Source: Bacillus sp. Marseille-Q1617 (GTDB lineage: Bacteria; Bacillota; Bacilli; Bacillales; Bacillaceae_B). Taken from it: a DNA stretch of 64,000 nt. Made by a program: the position numbers and the translations under genes. The DNA is taken from positions 1,427,501 through 1,491,500 of the forward strand of contig NZ_CAHJXM010000001.1 in NCBI RefSeq assembly GCF_903645295.1. The letters run 5' to 3'. Every line of letters starts with the position of its first letter. The first letter of the stretch is position 1. Shown piece after piece: positions 8,039 through 17,117 of this stretch. Under the pieces are notes generated by a model. The model saw only the letters and a list, made by a program, of their open reading frames with translations. It was not told the origin of the DNA and ran no database searches.

Positions 8039-9391
8039 ATGTGGTTATTATTACGTTCTAAACTGAATAAATTGACACCTGCACAGGTGATTGTCACCTA
8101 TTATCTGCTTGCAGTAACGGTGGCAACTATATTATTAAGCCTGCCCGCTGCCCATAAGCCCGGGGTGGACTGGAAGTTCATCGATGCTTTATTTACTTCT
8201 GTAAGTGCTGTGAGTGTGACTGGCTTGACTGTCGTGAGTACTGCCGACACGTTCAGCACCACAGGGATCTTCCTCCTGATTTTCGTCCTTCAGTTTGGAG
8301 GTATTGGCGTCATGGCGGTAGGGACATTTTTTTGGCTGCTGGTAGGGAAAAAAATCGGCTTAAAAGAACGCAGGCTGATTATGACAGATCAAAATCAGAC
8401 CAATTTAGCAGGTCTGGTAAATCTTTTGAAACAGATATTGCTTCTGATAATCATAATTGAAATAATCGGAGGGCTCACTCTGGGTGTATACTTCCTGAGT
8501 TATTATCCCACTTGGCAGGAAGCGTTCATTCAAGGGTTATTCGCTTCGGTAAGTGCGACAACGAATGCAGGATTCGATATAACGGGGCAGTCGATGATTC
8601 CATTTAAACATGATTATTTTGTCCAATTCATAACGATCATCCTCATTACTATGGGAGCTATCGGATTTCCAGTTCTTATAGAGACTAAGGATTTCTTGAT
8701 GAACAGTAAAAGGAGTAAGCATCATTTTTCTCTTTTTACGAAAATCACGACTCTGACGTTTGCTTGTTTATTAGTGTTCGGTACAGTAATGATCATCATC
8801 CTCGAATACAATCATTTCTTCAATGGTATGGTATGGCACGAATCTTTCTTCTACGCACTGTTTCAGTCAGCTTCTACAAGAAGTGGAGGACTTGCGACGA
8901 TGAATGTTGCAGAATTCTCAACTACGACTTTATTGTTACTTAGCGGCCTGATGTTTATAGGGGCGTCTCCTAGTTCTGTGGGAGGCGGTATAAGAACAAC
9001 TACATTCGCTTTGAACCTTTTATTTCTCTTCCATTTCGCAAGAGGTAATCAAACGATTAAAATCTTTAGAAGGGAAATTCATGAGCAGGACATTATCAAA
9101 TCCCTTGTAGTTACGATTGTAGCAACAATACTGTGCTTTTGCTCAATCCTCATTTTGAGTTTGACGGAAAGTCATTCTTTGATTGAAATCATTTTTGAAG
9201 TTTCTTCAGCCTTTGGAACCACAGGTTTATCATTGGGTATTACATCAGAACTATCCACCATTGGTAAATGCGTCATTATGATATTGATGTTCATCGGACG
9301 TGTGGGCATCCTGTCCTTCCTCTTCATGATCGGAGGCAAGGAAAAAACGGCGAACTATCATTACCCAAAAGAGAGGGTAATCATTGGATGA
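8039..9391 (+). CDS. ktrD: Potassium uptake channel subunit, KtrB/KtrD family
   Basis: The 450-residue membrane protein belongs to the TrkH/KtrB superfamily. The four pore-loop signatures appear in order: SVTGLTVV (near residue 60), ATTNAGFD (near 178), STRSGGLA (near 286) and GTTGLSLG (near 400). It moves K+ or Na+-coupled K+ with a cytoplasmic RCK partner (KtrC type), which is not encoded here. The start ATG 8039 follows AAAGGGAAG; ATG 8009 lacks a good SD. The position between sspD and ykrP-kinE matches B. subtilis ktrD. A bidirectional terminator follows. Confidence 0.92.
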   Translation: MWLLLRSKLNKLTPAQVIVTYYLLAVTVATILLSLPAAHKPGVDWKFIDALFTSVSAVSVTGLTVVSTADTFSTTGIFLLIFVLQFGGIGVMAVGTFFWLLVGKKIGLKERRLIMTDQNQTNLAGLVNLLKQILLLIIIIEIIGGLTLGVYFLSYYPTWQEAFIQGLFASVSATTNAGFDITGQSMIPFKHDYFVQFITIILITMGAIGFPVLIETKDFLMNSKRSKHHFSLFTKITTLTFACLLVFGTVMIIILEYNHFFNGMVWHESFFYALFQSASTRSGGLATMNVAEFSTTTLLLLSGLMFIGASPSSVGGGIRTTTFALNLLFLFHFARGNQTIKIFRREIHEQDIIKSLVVTIVATILCFCSILILSLTESHSLIEIIFEVSSAFGTTGLSLGITSELSTIGKCVIMILMFIGRVGILSFLFMIGGKEKTANYHYPKERVIIG

Positions 9392-9392
9392 C

Positions 9393-9425
9393 AAAAAACG
9401 GTGTTGAATTTCAACACCGTTTTTT
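9393..9425. terminator. Bidirectional terminator between ktrD and the convergent gene
   Basis: A 15-bp perfect stem (9393-9407 with 9411-9425), with A-run on one side and T-run on the other and a 3-base loop. It can serve both converging genes. Confidence 0.9.
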
Positions 9426-9457
9426 ATATATAGAAAAACGTCATATTTATATGAGCC

Positions 9458-9982
9458 TTATTTTAAAACAGAATAAGGGACGTCAAAAATAATCCATAGG
9501 CCGACGATGACCGGGAAGGATGCGATCCAGGCATAAATCGGTTTTTTATGATGAATGACGAGCATGGTAAGCATCATAATGTTAAAGACGAGGTCCCAAC
9601 CGAAATGCCAGCCATGGTGATAGGTCATCATGCCAAGAAGAAATGACAATCCCTCGGTTGTTCCGTAAATACCCGTCCATAAAAGGACCCATAGAATCCT
9701 TTTTGGCAGGGTCTCGGGGAGCCTTCCAATAAAGATAGCAACCGTGACTGTATATTGAATCATCATTTTTAACAAGGCAATGATGGTATGATTTAGTTTT
9801 AAGCTCTGTGAAAATGGATCGGCAGCATGAAATTTCCACATCGAGTATTCAAAAAGGAGGAATTGCGATAGTAAATCCCCAATAATAAAAAATAGTAATG
9901 TCGGATAGAAAGAGTGGAACTCCTTCCAATTACCGAACTTCCATCCTGCCAATGCATATGTGAGTAAAAAAACAATGGTCAT
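9458..9982 (-). CDS. Small integral membrane protein, CBO0543-like
   Basis: The 174-residue protein is almost entirely hydrophobic, with five or six predicted helices and conserved-looking Trp/His motifs (WKFHAADPF, YHHGWHFGWD). This resembles the CBO0543 family of uncharacterised Firmicutes membrane proteins, an attribution from memory of the pattern. ATG 9982 follows GAGGAAA. It is convergent with ktrD and shares its terminator. Function is unknown. Confidence 0.7.
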   Translation of the reverse strand: MTIVFLLTYALAGWKFGNWKEFHSFYPTLLFFIIGDLLSQFLLFEYSMWKFHAADPFSQSLKLNHTIIALLKMMIQYTVTVAIFIGRLPETLPKRILWVLLWTGIYGTTEGLSFLLGMMTYHHGWHFGWDLVFNIMMLTMLVIHHKKPIYAWIASFPVIVGLWIIFDVPYSVLK

Positions 9983-10124
9983 TTTATTTCCTCATTCTAT
10001 TTTTTTTTAGTCTTTGGTAATTACCTGCATTTATTCATTTTCTATGGTTATTGTTTCTAAAACAGATTCCTGAATGAGCATAAATACAAGTGGGAAAAGT
10101 AATCTCATAAAGGAGATGATATAC

Positions 10125-10286
10125 ATGGCAAAACGTAAAGCACAACATGATGCTGCTGAAAAAAATAATAAGACTCCATTAAAGAATAAACAAGAATCTG
10201 AATTTGCTGCAGAATTCACCCACGGTGAAGATGCAAGCAAAGGTAAAAACAGAAATTCCGCCAAAGGCATGAAAGGCAGAAGTTGA
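10125..10286 (+). CDS. SASP-like small basic protein, 53 residues
   Basis: The ATG lies 8 bases after AAAGGAG. The protein is small, hydrophilic and rich in Lys, Asn and Ala. A central ESEFAAEF segment resembles the SspE/SspO-type and GPR cleavage motif E-F-A-x-E-F. This suggests a minor small acid-soluble spore protein. I do not recognise an exact family. Its stop overlaps the next small gene by one base (TGATG), so the two are likely one operon. Confidence 0.65.
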   Translation: MAKRKAQHDAAEKNNKTPLKNKQESEFAAEFTHGEDASKGKNRNSAKGMKGRS

Positions 10287-10414
10287 TGAAGAAGAAAAAG
10301 GAAATTGTCCGGGAAGAATTTGGCCAGGAGTTTGGGGATATGAACGCAGCAAAGCTAATAGAAGCTTCACTAAAAGATAACAAGAAACAAAAAGAAGATA
10401 AGAAAAAGTGCTAG
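10286..10414 (+). CDS. SASP-like small basic protein, 42 residues
   Basis: The ATG overlaps the preceding stop (TGATG). The 42-residue product starts MKKKKEIVREEFGQEFGDMN and is lysine-rich. EFGQEFG again resembles the GPR protease site of spore proteins (compare EIAQEFG in the alpha/beta SASP at 7581). Translation probably depends on coupling, since no separate strong SD is visible. The gene's last codons form the left arm of the terminator. Function is inferred only from the motif. Confidence 0.55.
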   Translation: MKKKKEIVREEFGQEFGDMNAAKLIEASLKDNKKQKEDKKKC

Positions 10415-10437
10415 GCGGAATGCCGCTTAGCACTTTT
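10406..10437 (+). terminator. Terminator of the SASP-like gene pair
   Basis: AAGTGCTAGGCGG pairs with CCGCTTAGCACTT around a 4-base loop, followed by T4. The stem includes the TAG stop of the 42-residue gene. Confidence 0.85.
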
Positions 10438-10473
10438 CTTATTATCTATACGCTGTTTTAGACAGTTTCCTGA

Positions 10474-12207
10474 CTAGTTTGATACATATTCCTTCTCAAA
10501 CAAAAAGAGGGAGGAATGCCCGGTTGAAGGTTCAAAGTAGGCCAATACATATTGATTCCTTCCATCTTTTGAAATGATGGTTTCGAGCAGTGTGTGTTTA
10601 TAAATTTCTTTTTCAGAAAGATTCAAATCAGTGAAGTCCGTTCCGGCAATATGGGGAAATTGTAAGAGCTCCTGATAAATGGCTGATCGCTCTTCCTTCG
10701 TCATTTCATGTATCCACCAAGGTTTACGCGGCTTGTATTTTTGATTTCTTAGGTAATCCACTTTCATTAGTCCTTCAATCACATTCATATCAAGCCTTTC
10801 GTGAGAAGAAAGGAATTCGTATAATCTTTTGAAAAGATCCTCGAGCTGATGGCCGATTCTGGACCATCCGCGTCCTTCCCAATACGACCCGAATTGTTGA
10901 AAGAAATCAAAAGGTGTTTCAAAACAAGTAGTGACAAGATATTCAATCGTTTCGTCCATCCTGTGGTCATTCCAATATTTCTCAAGCACATCCTCCACCT
11001 GTTTGATTCTTACGATATCATCAAATGATAATACATTATTGCCAAGGATTTCATATGGAGAGTGCTCCATGTAGGTGTATTGATGATCATTTGCACGTAT
11101 TCTTAAACCGGTACCGCGTAGCATTTTAAGAAAACCTAATTGAAGCTCTTCAGGACGCAGTTCAAAAACATCGTTAAAGGTTTTTCGGAAAGAATGATAA
11201 TCTTCTTCAGGAAGGCCGGCTATCAGGTCTAAATGCTGATCGATTTTCCCGCCGTCTTTTACCATGGTTACCGTTCTTGTAAGCTTTTTATAATTTTGTT
11301 TCCTCATGACTAAGTCGTTGGTTTCATCGTTGGTGGACTGCACACCGATTTCGAATCTGAATAAACCCTGAGGTGCTTCTCTATTTAGGAATTCAATGAC
11401 CTCAGGCCTCATGATGTCTGCAGTGATTTCGAACTGAAAGACAGTTCCGGGTAGATGCTCGTCTATCAGGAATTGGAACATTTCCATCGCATAACTCCGG
11501 CTGATATTAAACGTCCGGTCAACAAACTTTATTGTCTTTGCTCCGTTCTTCATCAAGTAACGGATATCTTCCTTTACCTTTTCGCGGTCAAAGTACCTTA
11601 CGCCGACTTCTATCGATGATAGACAGAATTGGCATCTGAATGGGCAGCCTCTGCTCGTTTCGATGTATGTCACCCTTTTTGACAAATAAGGTAGGTCTTC
11701 TTCAAATCTGAATGGGGAAGGAACATTGCGCAGGTCAATTTTGTTTTGCTGCGGCTTAATCACCGGTTTTTCATTTTTCATATAAGCAATTCCATGCACC
11801 TTGGACCAATCTTCCTCACCATTAACTTGTACAAGGAGCTGTTTAAAGGTTTCTTCCCCTTCACCCAGCACAATGAAATCCACATCGCCTTTTAAGCGTT
11901 CCAGCCAGTAAGGAACGTCATAAGTGACTTCAGGACCGCCAAGAACAATCTTTACTTCCGGGAGGATCTTCCGAAGTACTTGAATGACCTTGATGGTCTC
12001 CTCAATATTCCAAATATAACAACTGAATCCAATGACATCCGGCTTTTTGGAAAACAGGTCAGTGGCGATATTCAGGATCGGGTCTTTTATTGTGTATTCA
12101 GCCAGCTCAGCTTCATAGTCGGGTTCTATATAAGCTTTCAGGCAGCGAATGGCGAGATTTGTATGAATATATTTTGCATTTAACGTACTCAATACTACTT
12201 TCTTCAT
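10474..12207 (-). CDS. B12-binding radical SAM protein with DUF4080 tail
   Basis: The 577-residue protein has an N-terminal cobalamin-binding-type Rossmann domain (about residues 1-140; VIGFSCYIWN, VLGGPEVTYDVP), then a radical SAM core starting ETSRGCPFRCQFCLSS near residue 180 with the CxxxCxxC cluster ligands, and a long C-terminal DUF4080-type region. Such proteins are predicted methyltransferases or rearrangement enzymes with unknown substrates. ATG 12207 follows AAGGAG by 9 bases. The frame stays open to 12342, but that extension lacks an SD. The usual B12 DxHxxG motif is not evident. It stands alone between a terminator and convergent small genes. Confidence 0.88.
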   Translation of the reverse strand: MKKVVLSTLNAKYIHTNLAIRCLKAYIEPDYEAELAEYTIKDPILNIATDLFSKKPDVIGFSCYIWNIEETIKVIQVLRKILPEVKIVLGGPEVTYDVPYWLERLKGDVDFIVLGEGEETFKQLLVQVNGEEDWSKVHGIAYMKNEKPVIKPQQNKIDLRNVPSPFRFEEDLPYLSKRVTYIETSRGCPFRCQFCLSSIEVGVRYFDREKVKEDIRYLMKNGAKTIKFVDRTFNISRSYAMEMFQFLIDEHLPGTVFQFEITADIMRPEVIEFLNREAPQGLFRFEIGVQSTNDETNDLVMRKQNYKKLTRTVTMVKDGGKIDQHLDLIAGLPEEDYHSFRKTFNDVFELRPEELQLGFLKMLRGTGLRIRANDHQYTYMEHSPYEILGNNVLSFDDIVRIKQVEDVLEKYWNDHRMDETIEYLVTTCFETPFDFFQQFGSYWEGRGWSRIGHQLEDLFKRLYEFLSSHERLDMNVIEGLMKVDYLRNQKYKPRKPWWIHEMTKEERSAIYQELLQFPHIAGTDFTDLNLSEKEIYKHTLLETIISKDGRNQYVLAYFEPSTGHSSLFLFEKEYVSN

Positions 12208-12476
12208 TAAAAATAACTCCTTTTTTACTTCACAATCCACGTTCGATGGATGATTTCTCTTCTTGATCCATTCTGTAATAACTTTTATCTGCGTATATGC
12301 AACTGCTCTACCCATTTTATCCGAGGTGGAGAGAAAGCTCAATATTTGTCTAAAAGTAATTCAAATTTATTGTTTAAATAAGAAGGATTTTAGAGGAAAG
12401 TTCCGAATATTATAGAGTATAATCGTAAGTTTGGACGAAATGTGTCTGAATAGATAAAATCATTCATTAATATGTA
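12208..12476. other. Intergenic region, nothing further recognised
   Basis: This holds the promoter side of the minus-strand radical SAM gene (an AT-rich stretch around 12340-12420). Codons 12208-12342 merely extend that gene's frame without a ribosome-binding site. No other gene, repeat or RNA was recognised. Confidence 0.5.
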
Positions 12477-12516
12477 TAAAAAAGGGACTGACCCATTGTA
12501 TGTGGGGTCAGCCCTT
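12477..12516 (-). terminator. Terminator of the acyltransferase gene
   Basis: On the minus strand AAAGGGCTGACCCC pairs with GGGTCAGTCCCTTT, with one bulge, followed by a T run. It lies about 35 bases past the acyltransferase stop. Confidence 0.85.
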
Positions 12517-12549
12517 TATCGGTGTAGGGTTAATACCATCCAGTTGTTA

Positions 12550-13575
12550 TTACCTGGTTTTCATCTCTCTTTTTGAGAGGAGTTTTTGAAGTTTTGTTGA
12601 TTTCAGTTCAATGATGGGCTGGGTAATGGATGTAAACAGCTTCGTTGAAAACACCATCGTCAATACGAGCGACACCGCCAGCAGCAGAATCAGACTCGAA
12701 GTGGGATCGATGTAATCCTTAATCTCACTTACCCTGAACAAACGGATGATAAAACCGTGAAGCAAGTATACGTAGAGTGTATTCTTTCCCCAATTCGTAA
12801 AGAATTGCTCTTTGCTTGGTACAAGTGTATAGAAACTGAAAATCATCACGATGTTAAGAGAATATACAATTGCCCTGACTCCTAAGCTGATGACATCATT
12901 CCATTCGAAATCTCCATAAGGCTTTGATCCAAGCAGCCATTTGTCTGAAAACTCCGGAACGAAGTACATCCCTAAGAAAACCAGTATGAACATGATCCCT
13001 GCAAATATACGAGCCTTGGCAGTTTTGAAGTATTCAAAATGCTCTTTCTTCATATAGTAGCCCAATAAGAAGAATGGGAAGAAAACGAATGTTCGCGATA
13101 AACTTAAATAAGTAGAGATTTCATCTACAAAACCGATCAACAGACCCAGGGTGAACGCTACAGATAATCCCATTAACGGTTTGAATTTAAACCATTTAAT
13201 AAACACATACAACAGTGCATTCCAGCAGAACAGACTGATCAGGAACCATAATGACCAATGAGGATTCAATGGATCAAGTTCAAATGTTGATTTATCATAT
13301 AGGAAATAGTAATAAATCGTATAAATCAGCTGGAATACGATATAAGGCAGAATCAGCTTTTTAGCGAGTTTTCCTATATAGCCTTCCTTATAAAATCCTT
13401 TCGCAAATAAACCTGCGACCAATATGAAAGCAGGCATATGGAAGGTGTAAATCGTTTTGTAAAGCGAGAGGATAATCGGATCGCTCTCAATATATGAACG
13501 GATTAAGTGACCAAATACCACTAAAAAGATCAAAATAAATTTTGCATTATCAAAATATGAATCACGTTGTTTCAT
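12550..13575 (-). CDS. ykrP: Membrane acyltransferase, family 3 (YkrP-like)
   Basis: The 341-residue protein has about ten hydrophobic helices. Its start, RDSYFDNAKFILIFLVVFGH, with the catalytic-type His near residue 22, and the following FHMPAFILVAGLFAKGF, are hallmarks of acyltransferase-3/OatA-like membrane enzymes that acylate extracytoplasmic sugars. The acceptor is unknown. The place just before kinE matches B. subtilis ykrP. GGTGAT precedes the ATG. It is divergent from kinE, with a 173-base shared promoter region. Confidence 0.85.
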   Translation of the reverse strand: MKQRDSYFDNAKFILIFLVVFGHLIRSYIESDPIILSLYKTIYTFHMPAFILVAGLFAKGFYKEGYIGKLAKKLILPYIVFQLIYTIYYYFLYDKSTFELDPLNPHWSLWFLISLFCWNALLYVFIKWFKFKPLMGLSVAFTLGLLIGFVDEISTYLSLSRTFVFFPFFLLGYYMKKEHFEYFKTAKARIFAGIMFILVFLGMYFVPEFSDKWLLGSKPYGDFEWNDVISLGVRAIVYSLNIVMIFSFYTLVPSKEQFFTNWGKNTLYVYLLHGFIIRLFRVSEIKDYIDPTSSLILLLAVSLVLTMVFSTKLFTSITQPIIELKSTKLQKLLSKREMKTR

Positions 13576-13748
13576 TTATCATCACCGTCTTTTTGTCATA
13601 GGTATACGCTAATTTAATTTCTACCCTAGGATACAACGTGTAAAACATGAATTTCATTGTTAATTATCACCAATAACAGGCGGTACTATTCAAGCAAAAC
13701 AGTAGTTAAGCCGAAAGTCGTCTTTTAACAAAATAGGGGGATGTAGAA

Positions 13749-15902
13749 ATGACTAAAAGCAGCAAGCTGGAAAATCAAATATACAAGGAAGAATGTCATC
13801 CCATTGATAGGGAAATTTGCTTAGCATCACCAATGGCAATGTTTGTCATAAATGATGAAATGAAAATTTGTTACGCGAATGATCAAGCATGCCAGAAACT
13901 GAAGACTGAACTTTCATCGTTGACCGGCCAACTGTTCAGCAGCTTCTTTACTTCTGTACCATCCCCTATTGTTGCTCACTATCAGGAGGTATTGGAGTCT
14001 GGAAAATCTCTTGAAGACGAGACGTTAATGAATACTAAAGACGATAAAATCATACATGTTGAATTGATACTTCAAAAATCCACCGTTTCTACTAATGCAT
14101 ACCTGTACTTTAAAGATGTGACCACGTCCAAAGAGAGTGAACGGAAAGATCACCTGAACGTTCACCTGCTTTCGAATATCTTTCAGAATGCTTCCGAAGG
14201 GATCATCCTTTTCGATCTTGAAGGGAACATCAATGATGTGAATCAAGCGTTCTCAAAACAAGTTGGACTATATAAAAAGGAAATCATCAGACGGAACATC
14301 CGCTCGTTCATTCCTGAAAACTCTCATTATAAAATCGAAAAGATTAAAGAGCTTCTTTCAAAGAATAGAAAAGCGAGGGGAGAAATTCCGATTAAAAGGG
14401 AAAATGGAATCTCCATCGTAGAATTTACAACAAGTCCATTTGTTCACCATAAGCTTCATATGGCAATCCTCAGAGATGTGACGGAAAGAAGGCAAATGGA
14501 GATACAGGTGAAAAGAAATGAAGAATTATTCAAAGGTTTGTTTGAAGAAGCGATCGATGCCATCGTCCTATGGGACCAAGACGGGAGAGTTCTAAAAGCA
14601 AATGCCTCGGCTCTCAAGATTTTCGAGTGCTCCTTATCCGAGCTTTTATCAAAAAGAATAAAAGACTTTGTCTACCCGTTAGAAACACAGAAGTTCGATC
14701 TTGTGATGGATCATCTGTACAAAAGCGGGGCAGTAAGAGATGAAGTTCTCTTTCTGATGCCTAATAATCAATTAAAGCATCTGGAGTTCACATCTAAGCT
14801 TCATTCCGTTGATGGATATAATATGACGATCTTCCGAAATGTAAGTGAGCGATATCAGATGGAAAAGGAATTGAGGGAAAGTGAAGAGAGGTTCCGGAAA
14901 ATTTTCGAAGGGTCATTAGATGGCTTATTCCTGACGAATCATAATTATGTAGTGGTTGATGCAAACCCTGAAGCAAGCAAAATACTGCATCTCGATAAAG
15001 ATCAGTTAATCGGGAAAGATGTGCGCGAAATATTGAGCATCGAAGCCGATGACGACGCTTATCATGATTATTTGGTACAATTAAAAGAAGAGGGGCAGTC
15101 AAGTTTCTTGAAAACATTCCGCTCCCATGATGACAGGCTGCATTATATCGAATTATCATCTAAATATAATCTGCTGTCCAATCTCAATTTGACAATCATC
15201 CGTGACATCACTGAACAAATAGAGATGCAGGAACAATTGAGAAAGTCTGATACCCTGAGTGTGGTGGGGGAGCTGGCAGCAGGCATTGCACATGAAATCC
15301 GTAATCCAATGACTGCGTTAAAAGGATTTATTCAGTTGTTGGAAAATAGTGTGGGTAAAGATCATGAAATGTACTTTAATGTCATTACATCAGAATTGCA
15401 GAGAATCGAGTCGATCATAACGGAATTCCTTGTCCTGGCTAAGCCGCAGGCTGTCCAGTATCAGGAAACGAATCTAATAAAAATCATGAAAGACACCGTT
15501 GAGCTGTTAAGTGCACAGGCAACCATGCATAACGTTCAATACAATGAATTGTACCAGGAAGGGCTGCCGCCTATATTCGCAGAACCCAACCAATTAAAGC
15601 AAGTGTTTATCAATATCATCAAGAATGCCATTGAAGTTATGACGCAGGGAGGGGTCATAACCATTGCCATTCATGAAACCGATGATGATTTGATTCATAT
15701 TGAAATTAGGGATCAAGGAAGCGGAATTTCTAGAGATAAGATCAAAAAGCTTGGTGAACCCTTTTACACGACGAAAGAACGTGGAACTGGACTGGGGCTG
15801 ATGGTCAGCTTCAATATTATCAAAGAACATAATGGAAGAGTGGAAGTGGAAAGCAAAATAGGTGAAGGCACTGTTTTTCATATCTATTTACCAAAGATGT
15901 AA
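13749..15902 (+). CDS. kinE: Multi-PAS sensor histidine kinase, KinE-like
   Basis: The 717-residue kinase has four PAS domains (near residues 20-130, 145-250, 260-370 and 380-490), no membrane segment, then a HisKA domain with GIAHEIRNPMTALKGF around residue 513 (His phosphoacceptor) and an HATPase domain with the N box IIKNAIEVM, G1 DQGSGI, F box FYTTK and G2 GTGLGL. It should be cytosolic. KinE is one of the kinases feeding the Spo0F-Spo0B-Spo0A sporulation phosphorelay. The ykrP-kinE-ogt order supports the name. AGGGGGATG precedes the ATG. Ogt follows 14 bases after its stop. Confidence 0.9.
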   Translation: MTKSSKLENQIYKEECHPIDREICLASPMAMFVINDEMKICYANDQACQKLKTELSSLTGQLFSSFFTSVPSPIVAHYQEVLESGKSLEDETLMNTKDDKIIHVELILQKSTVSTNAYLYFKDVTTSKESERKDHLNVHLLSNIFQNASEGIILFDLEGNINDVNQAFSKQVGLYKKEIIRRNIRSFIPENSHYKIEKIKELLSKNRKARGEIPIKRENGISIVEFTTSPFVHHKLHMAILRDVTERRQMEIQVKRNEELFKGLFEEAIDAIVLWDQDGRVLKANASALKIFECSLSELLSKRIKDFVYPLETQKFDLVMDHLYKSGAVRDEVLFLMPNNQLKHLEFTSKLHSVDGYNMTIFRNVSERYQMEKELRESEERFRKIFEGSLDGLFLTNHNYVVVDANPEASKILHLDKDQLIGKDVREILSIEADDDAYHDYLVQLKEEGQSSFLKTFRSHDDRLHYIELSSKYNLLSNLNLTIIRDITEQIEMQEQLRKSDTLSVVGELAAGIAHEIRNPMTALKGFIQLLENSVGKDHEMYFNVITSELQRIESIITEFLVLAKPQAVQYQETNLIKIMKDTVELLSAQATMHNVQYNELYQEGLPPIFAEPNQLKQVFINIIKNAIEVMTQGGVITIAIHETDDDLIHIEIRDQGSGISRDKIKKLGEPFYTTKERGTGLGLMVSFNIIKEHNGRVEVESKIGEGTVFHIYLPKM

Positions 15903-15916
15903 GGAGGTGAGCGTTC

Positions 15917-16375
15917 ATGTCAGTCTGTTCGCTGTTTATGGAAAGTCCGATTGGAGTCTTGGAGCTCCGGGCAGATGAAGAAAAGTTGGTATCAGTAGAA
16001 TTTGCTTCTGAAAATCAAGCTGCCACAGAGTCAGATCACCCATTATTGATAGAAGCTGAACGACAATTGAAAGAGTATTTCAGAGGACAGAGAAAAGAAT
16101 TTACACTTCCTCTGAAAATAGAAGGAACTGAGTTTCAACAGGAAGTCTGGAAAGCATTAAGTGAAATACCATACGGGTCCACCTGCTCTTACGGGGATGT
16201 AGCGGCACGTATTAATAGACCAACAGCGGTCAGGGCAATCGGACAAGCCAATAAAGCAAATAAGTTCCCTGTCATCATACCTTGTCATAGAGTAATAGGT
16301 AAGAATAAATCATTAACCGGTTATGCAGGGAAGCAAGTAGATAAGAAAGAAATTCTGTTGACCCTTGAACAGTAA
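15917..16375 (+). CDS. ogt: Methylated-DNA-protein cysteine methyltransferase
   Basis: The 152-residue protein repairs O6-alkylguanine by transferring the alkyl group to its own cysteine. The active-site motif IPCHRVIG is at about residue 119, preceded by the DNA-binding segment YGDVAARINRPTAVRAIGQA. A strong AAGGAGGTGA lies upstream of the ATG, only 14 bases after kinE, so the two genes are likely co-transcribed. A clear terminator follows. The length is typical of the Ogt type. Confidence 0.95.
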   Translation: MSVCSLFMESPIGVLELRADEEKLVSVEFASENQAATESDHPLLIEAERQLKEYFRGQRKEFTLPLKIEGTEFQQEVWKALSEIPYGSTCSYGDVAARINRPTAVRAIGQANKANKFPVIIPCHRVIGKNKSLTGYAGKQVDKKEILLTLEQ

Positions 16376-16381
16376 TAGTAT

Positions 16382-16414
16382 GAAGCATTTTTCTTCGGGA
16401 AAATGCTTTTTTTA
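16382..16414 (+). terminator. Intrinsic terminator after ogt
   Basis: GAAGCATTTTTC pairs with GGAAAATGCTTTT around a TTCG loop, followed by a T tract. Confidence 0.9.
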
Positions 16415-16451
16415 TTTGTCTCTGTGAAAGAAAGGCTGTTGCATATTTCAC

Positions 16452-16487
16452 CTAATTAGATTAATATCTAATTAGATAAGTATCTAA
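16452..16487. promoter_or_regulatory. Overlapping palindromes, likely operator of the ArsR gene
   Basis: CTAATTAGAT-TAAT-ATCTAATTAG (16452-16475) is a perfect 24-bp inverted repeat. It overlaps a second one, TTAGATA-AG-TATCTAA (16472-16487). The pair ends just before the ribosome-binding site of the ArsR-type gene. This is where an autoregulatory ArsR operator would be expected. Confidence 0.6.
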
Positions 16488-16503
16488 GTAGGAGGTATTT
16501 AAG

Positions 16504-17100
16504 TTGCAGCTGGATAAACAAGTCGCATTTCATAAGACCATGGGCGATCCCACCCGTATCAAGATTGTTCATCTCCTGTCAGTTGATTCGCTGCATGCCG
16601 GCGCGATTGCGGGTAAACTGGGGTTGACAGCCCCTACCATTTCACATCATCTAAACAAACTGAAGGAATGTAATCTAGTTTACTCCAGAAGGGAAAAAAA
16701 TACGATTTACTATTTTTTAAACAAAAAAGTGATAGCGCATCATGCAAGTGTTCTTGATCGCTTCACGAATCAAAGGGAAGGGGATTCTGAAATGCAAGAG
16801 AAAATAATGAAAGAGAAACAAAAAGTGATGAATAACTTTGTGGAGAAGAATGGGCGGTTTAAATCCATACCCGCTCAACAGAAGAAGAAGCTTTTCCTGC
16901 TGGAGCACATGGTGGAAGGATTAAAGATTGGAAAGAGGTACAGTGAAAAGGAAATCAATGAATACATCAAGCATTTTCATGACGATTTTGCCACATTAAG
17001 AAGAGAGTTTATCATCCATCAATTCATGTTCAGGGAAAATGGTATTTATGAAGTGAACCCAAGGGAAATGTGGGGATCCACTCCGTTATATAAGGGATGA
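16504..17100 (+). CDS. ArsR-family regulator with C-terminal DUF2087
   Basis: The 198-residue protein begins with a winged-helix ArsR domain (residues 1-85; MGDPTRIKIVHLL, LTAPTISHHLNKLKECNLV, then the wing). A linker follows, and then a C-terminal DUF2087-like domain (about 105-185, with FPA-free core KLFLLEHMV, YSEKEINEYIKHFHDDFATLRREFI and the basic loop EVNPREMW). No Cys pairs for metal binding are seen, so the signal is probably not a thiophilic metal. TTG 16504 is the start, 8 bases after AGGAGGT. Palindromes upstream suggest autoregulation. Confidence 0.85.
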   Translation: MQLDKQVAFHKTMGDPTRIKIVHLLSVDSLHAGAIAGKLGLTAPTISHHLNKLKECNLVYSRREKNTIYYFLNKKVIAHHASVLDRFTNQREGDSEMQEKIMKEKQKVMNNFVEKNGRFKSIPAQQKKKLFLLEHMVEGLKIGKRYSEKEINEYIKHFHDDFATLRREFIIHQFMFRENGIYEVNPREMWGSTPLYKG

Positions 17101-17117
17101 TTGCATGTAAAAACTTC

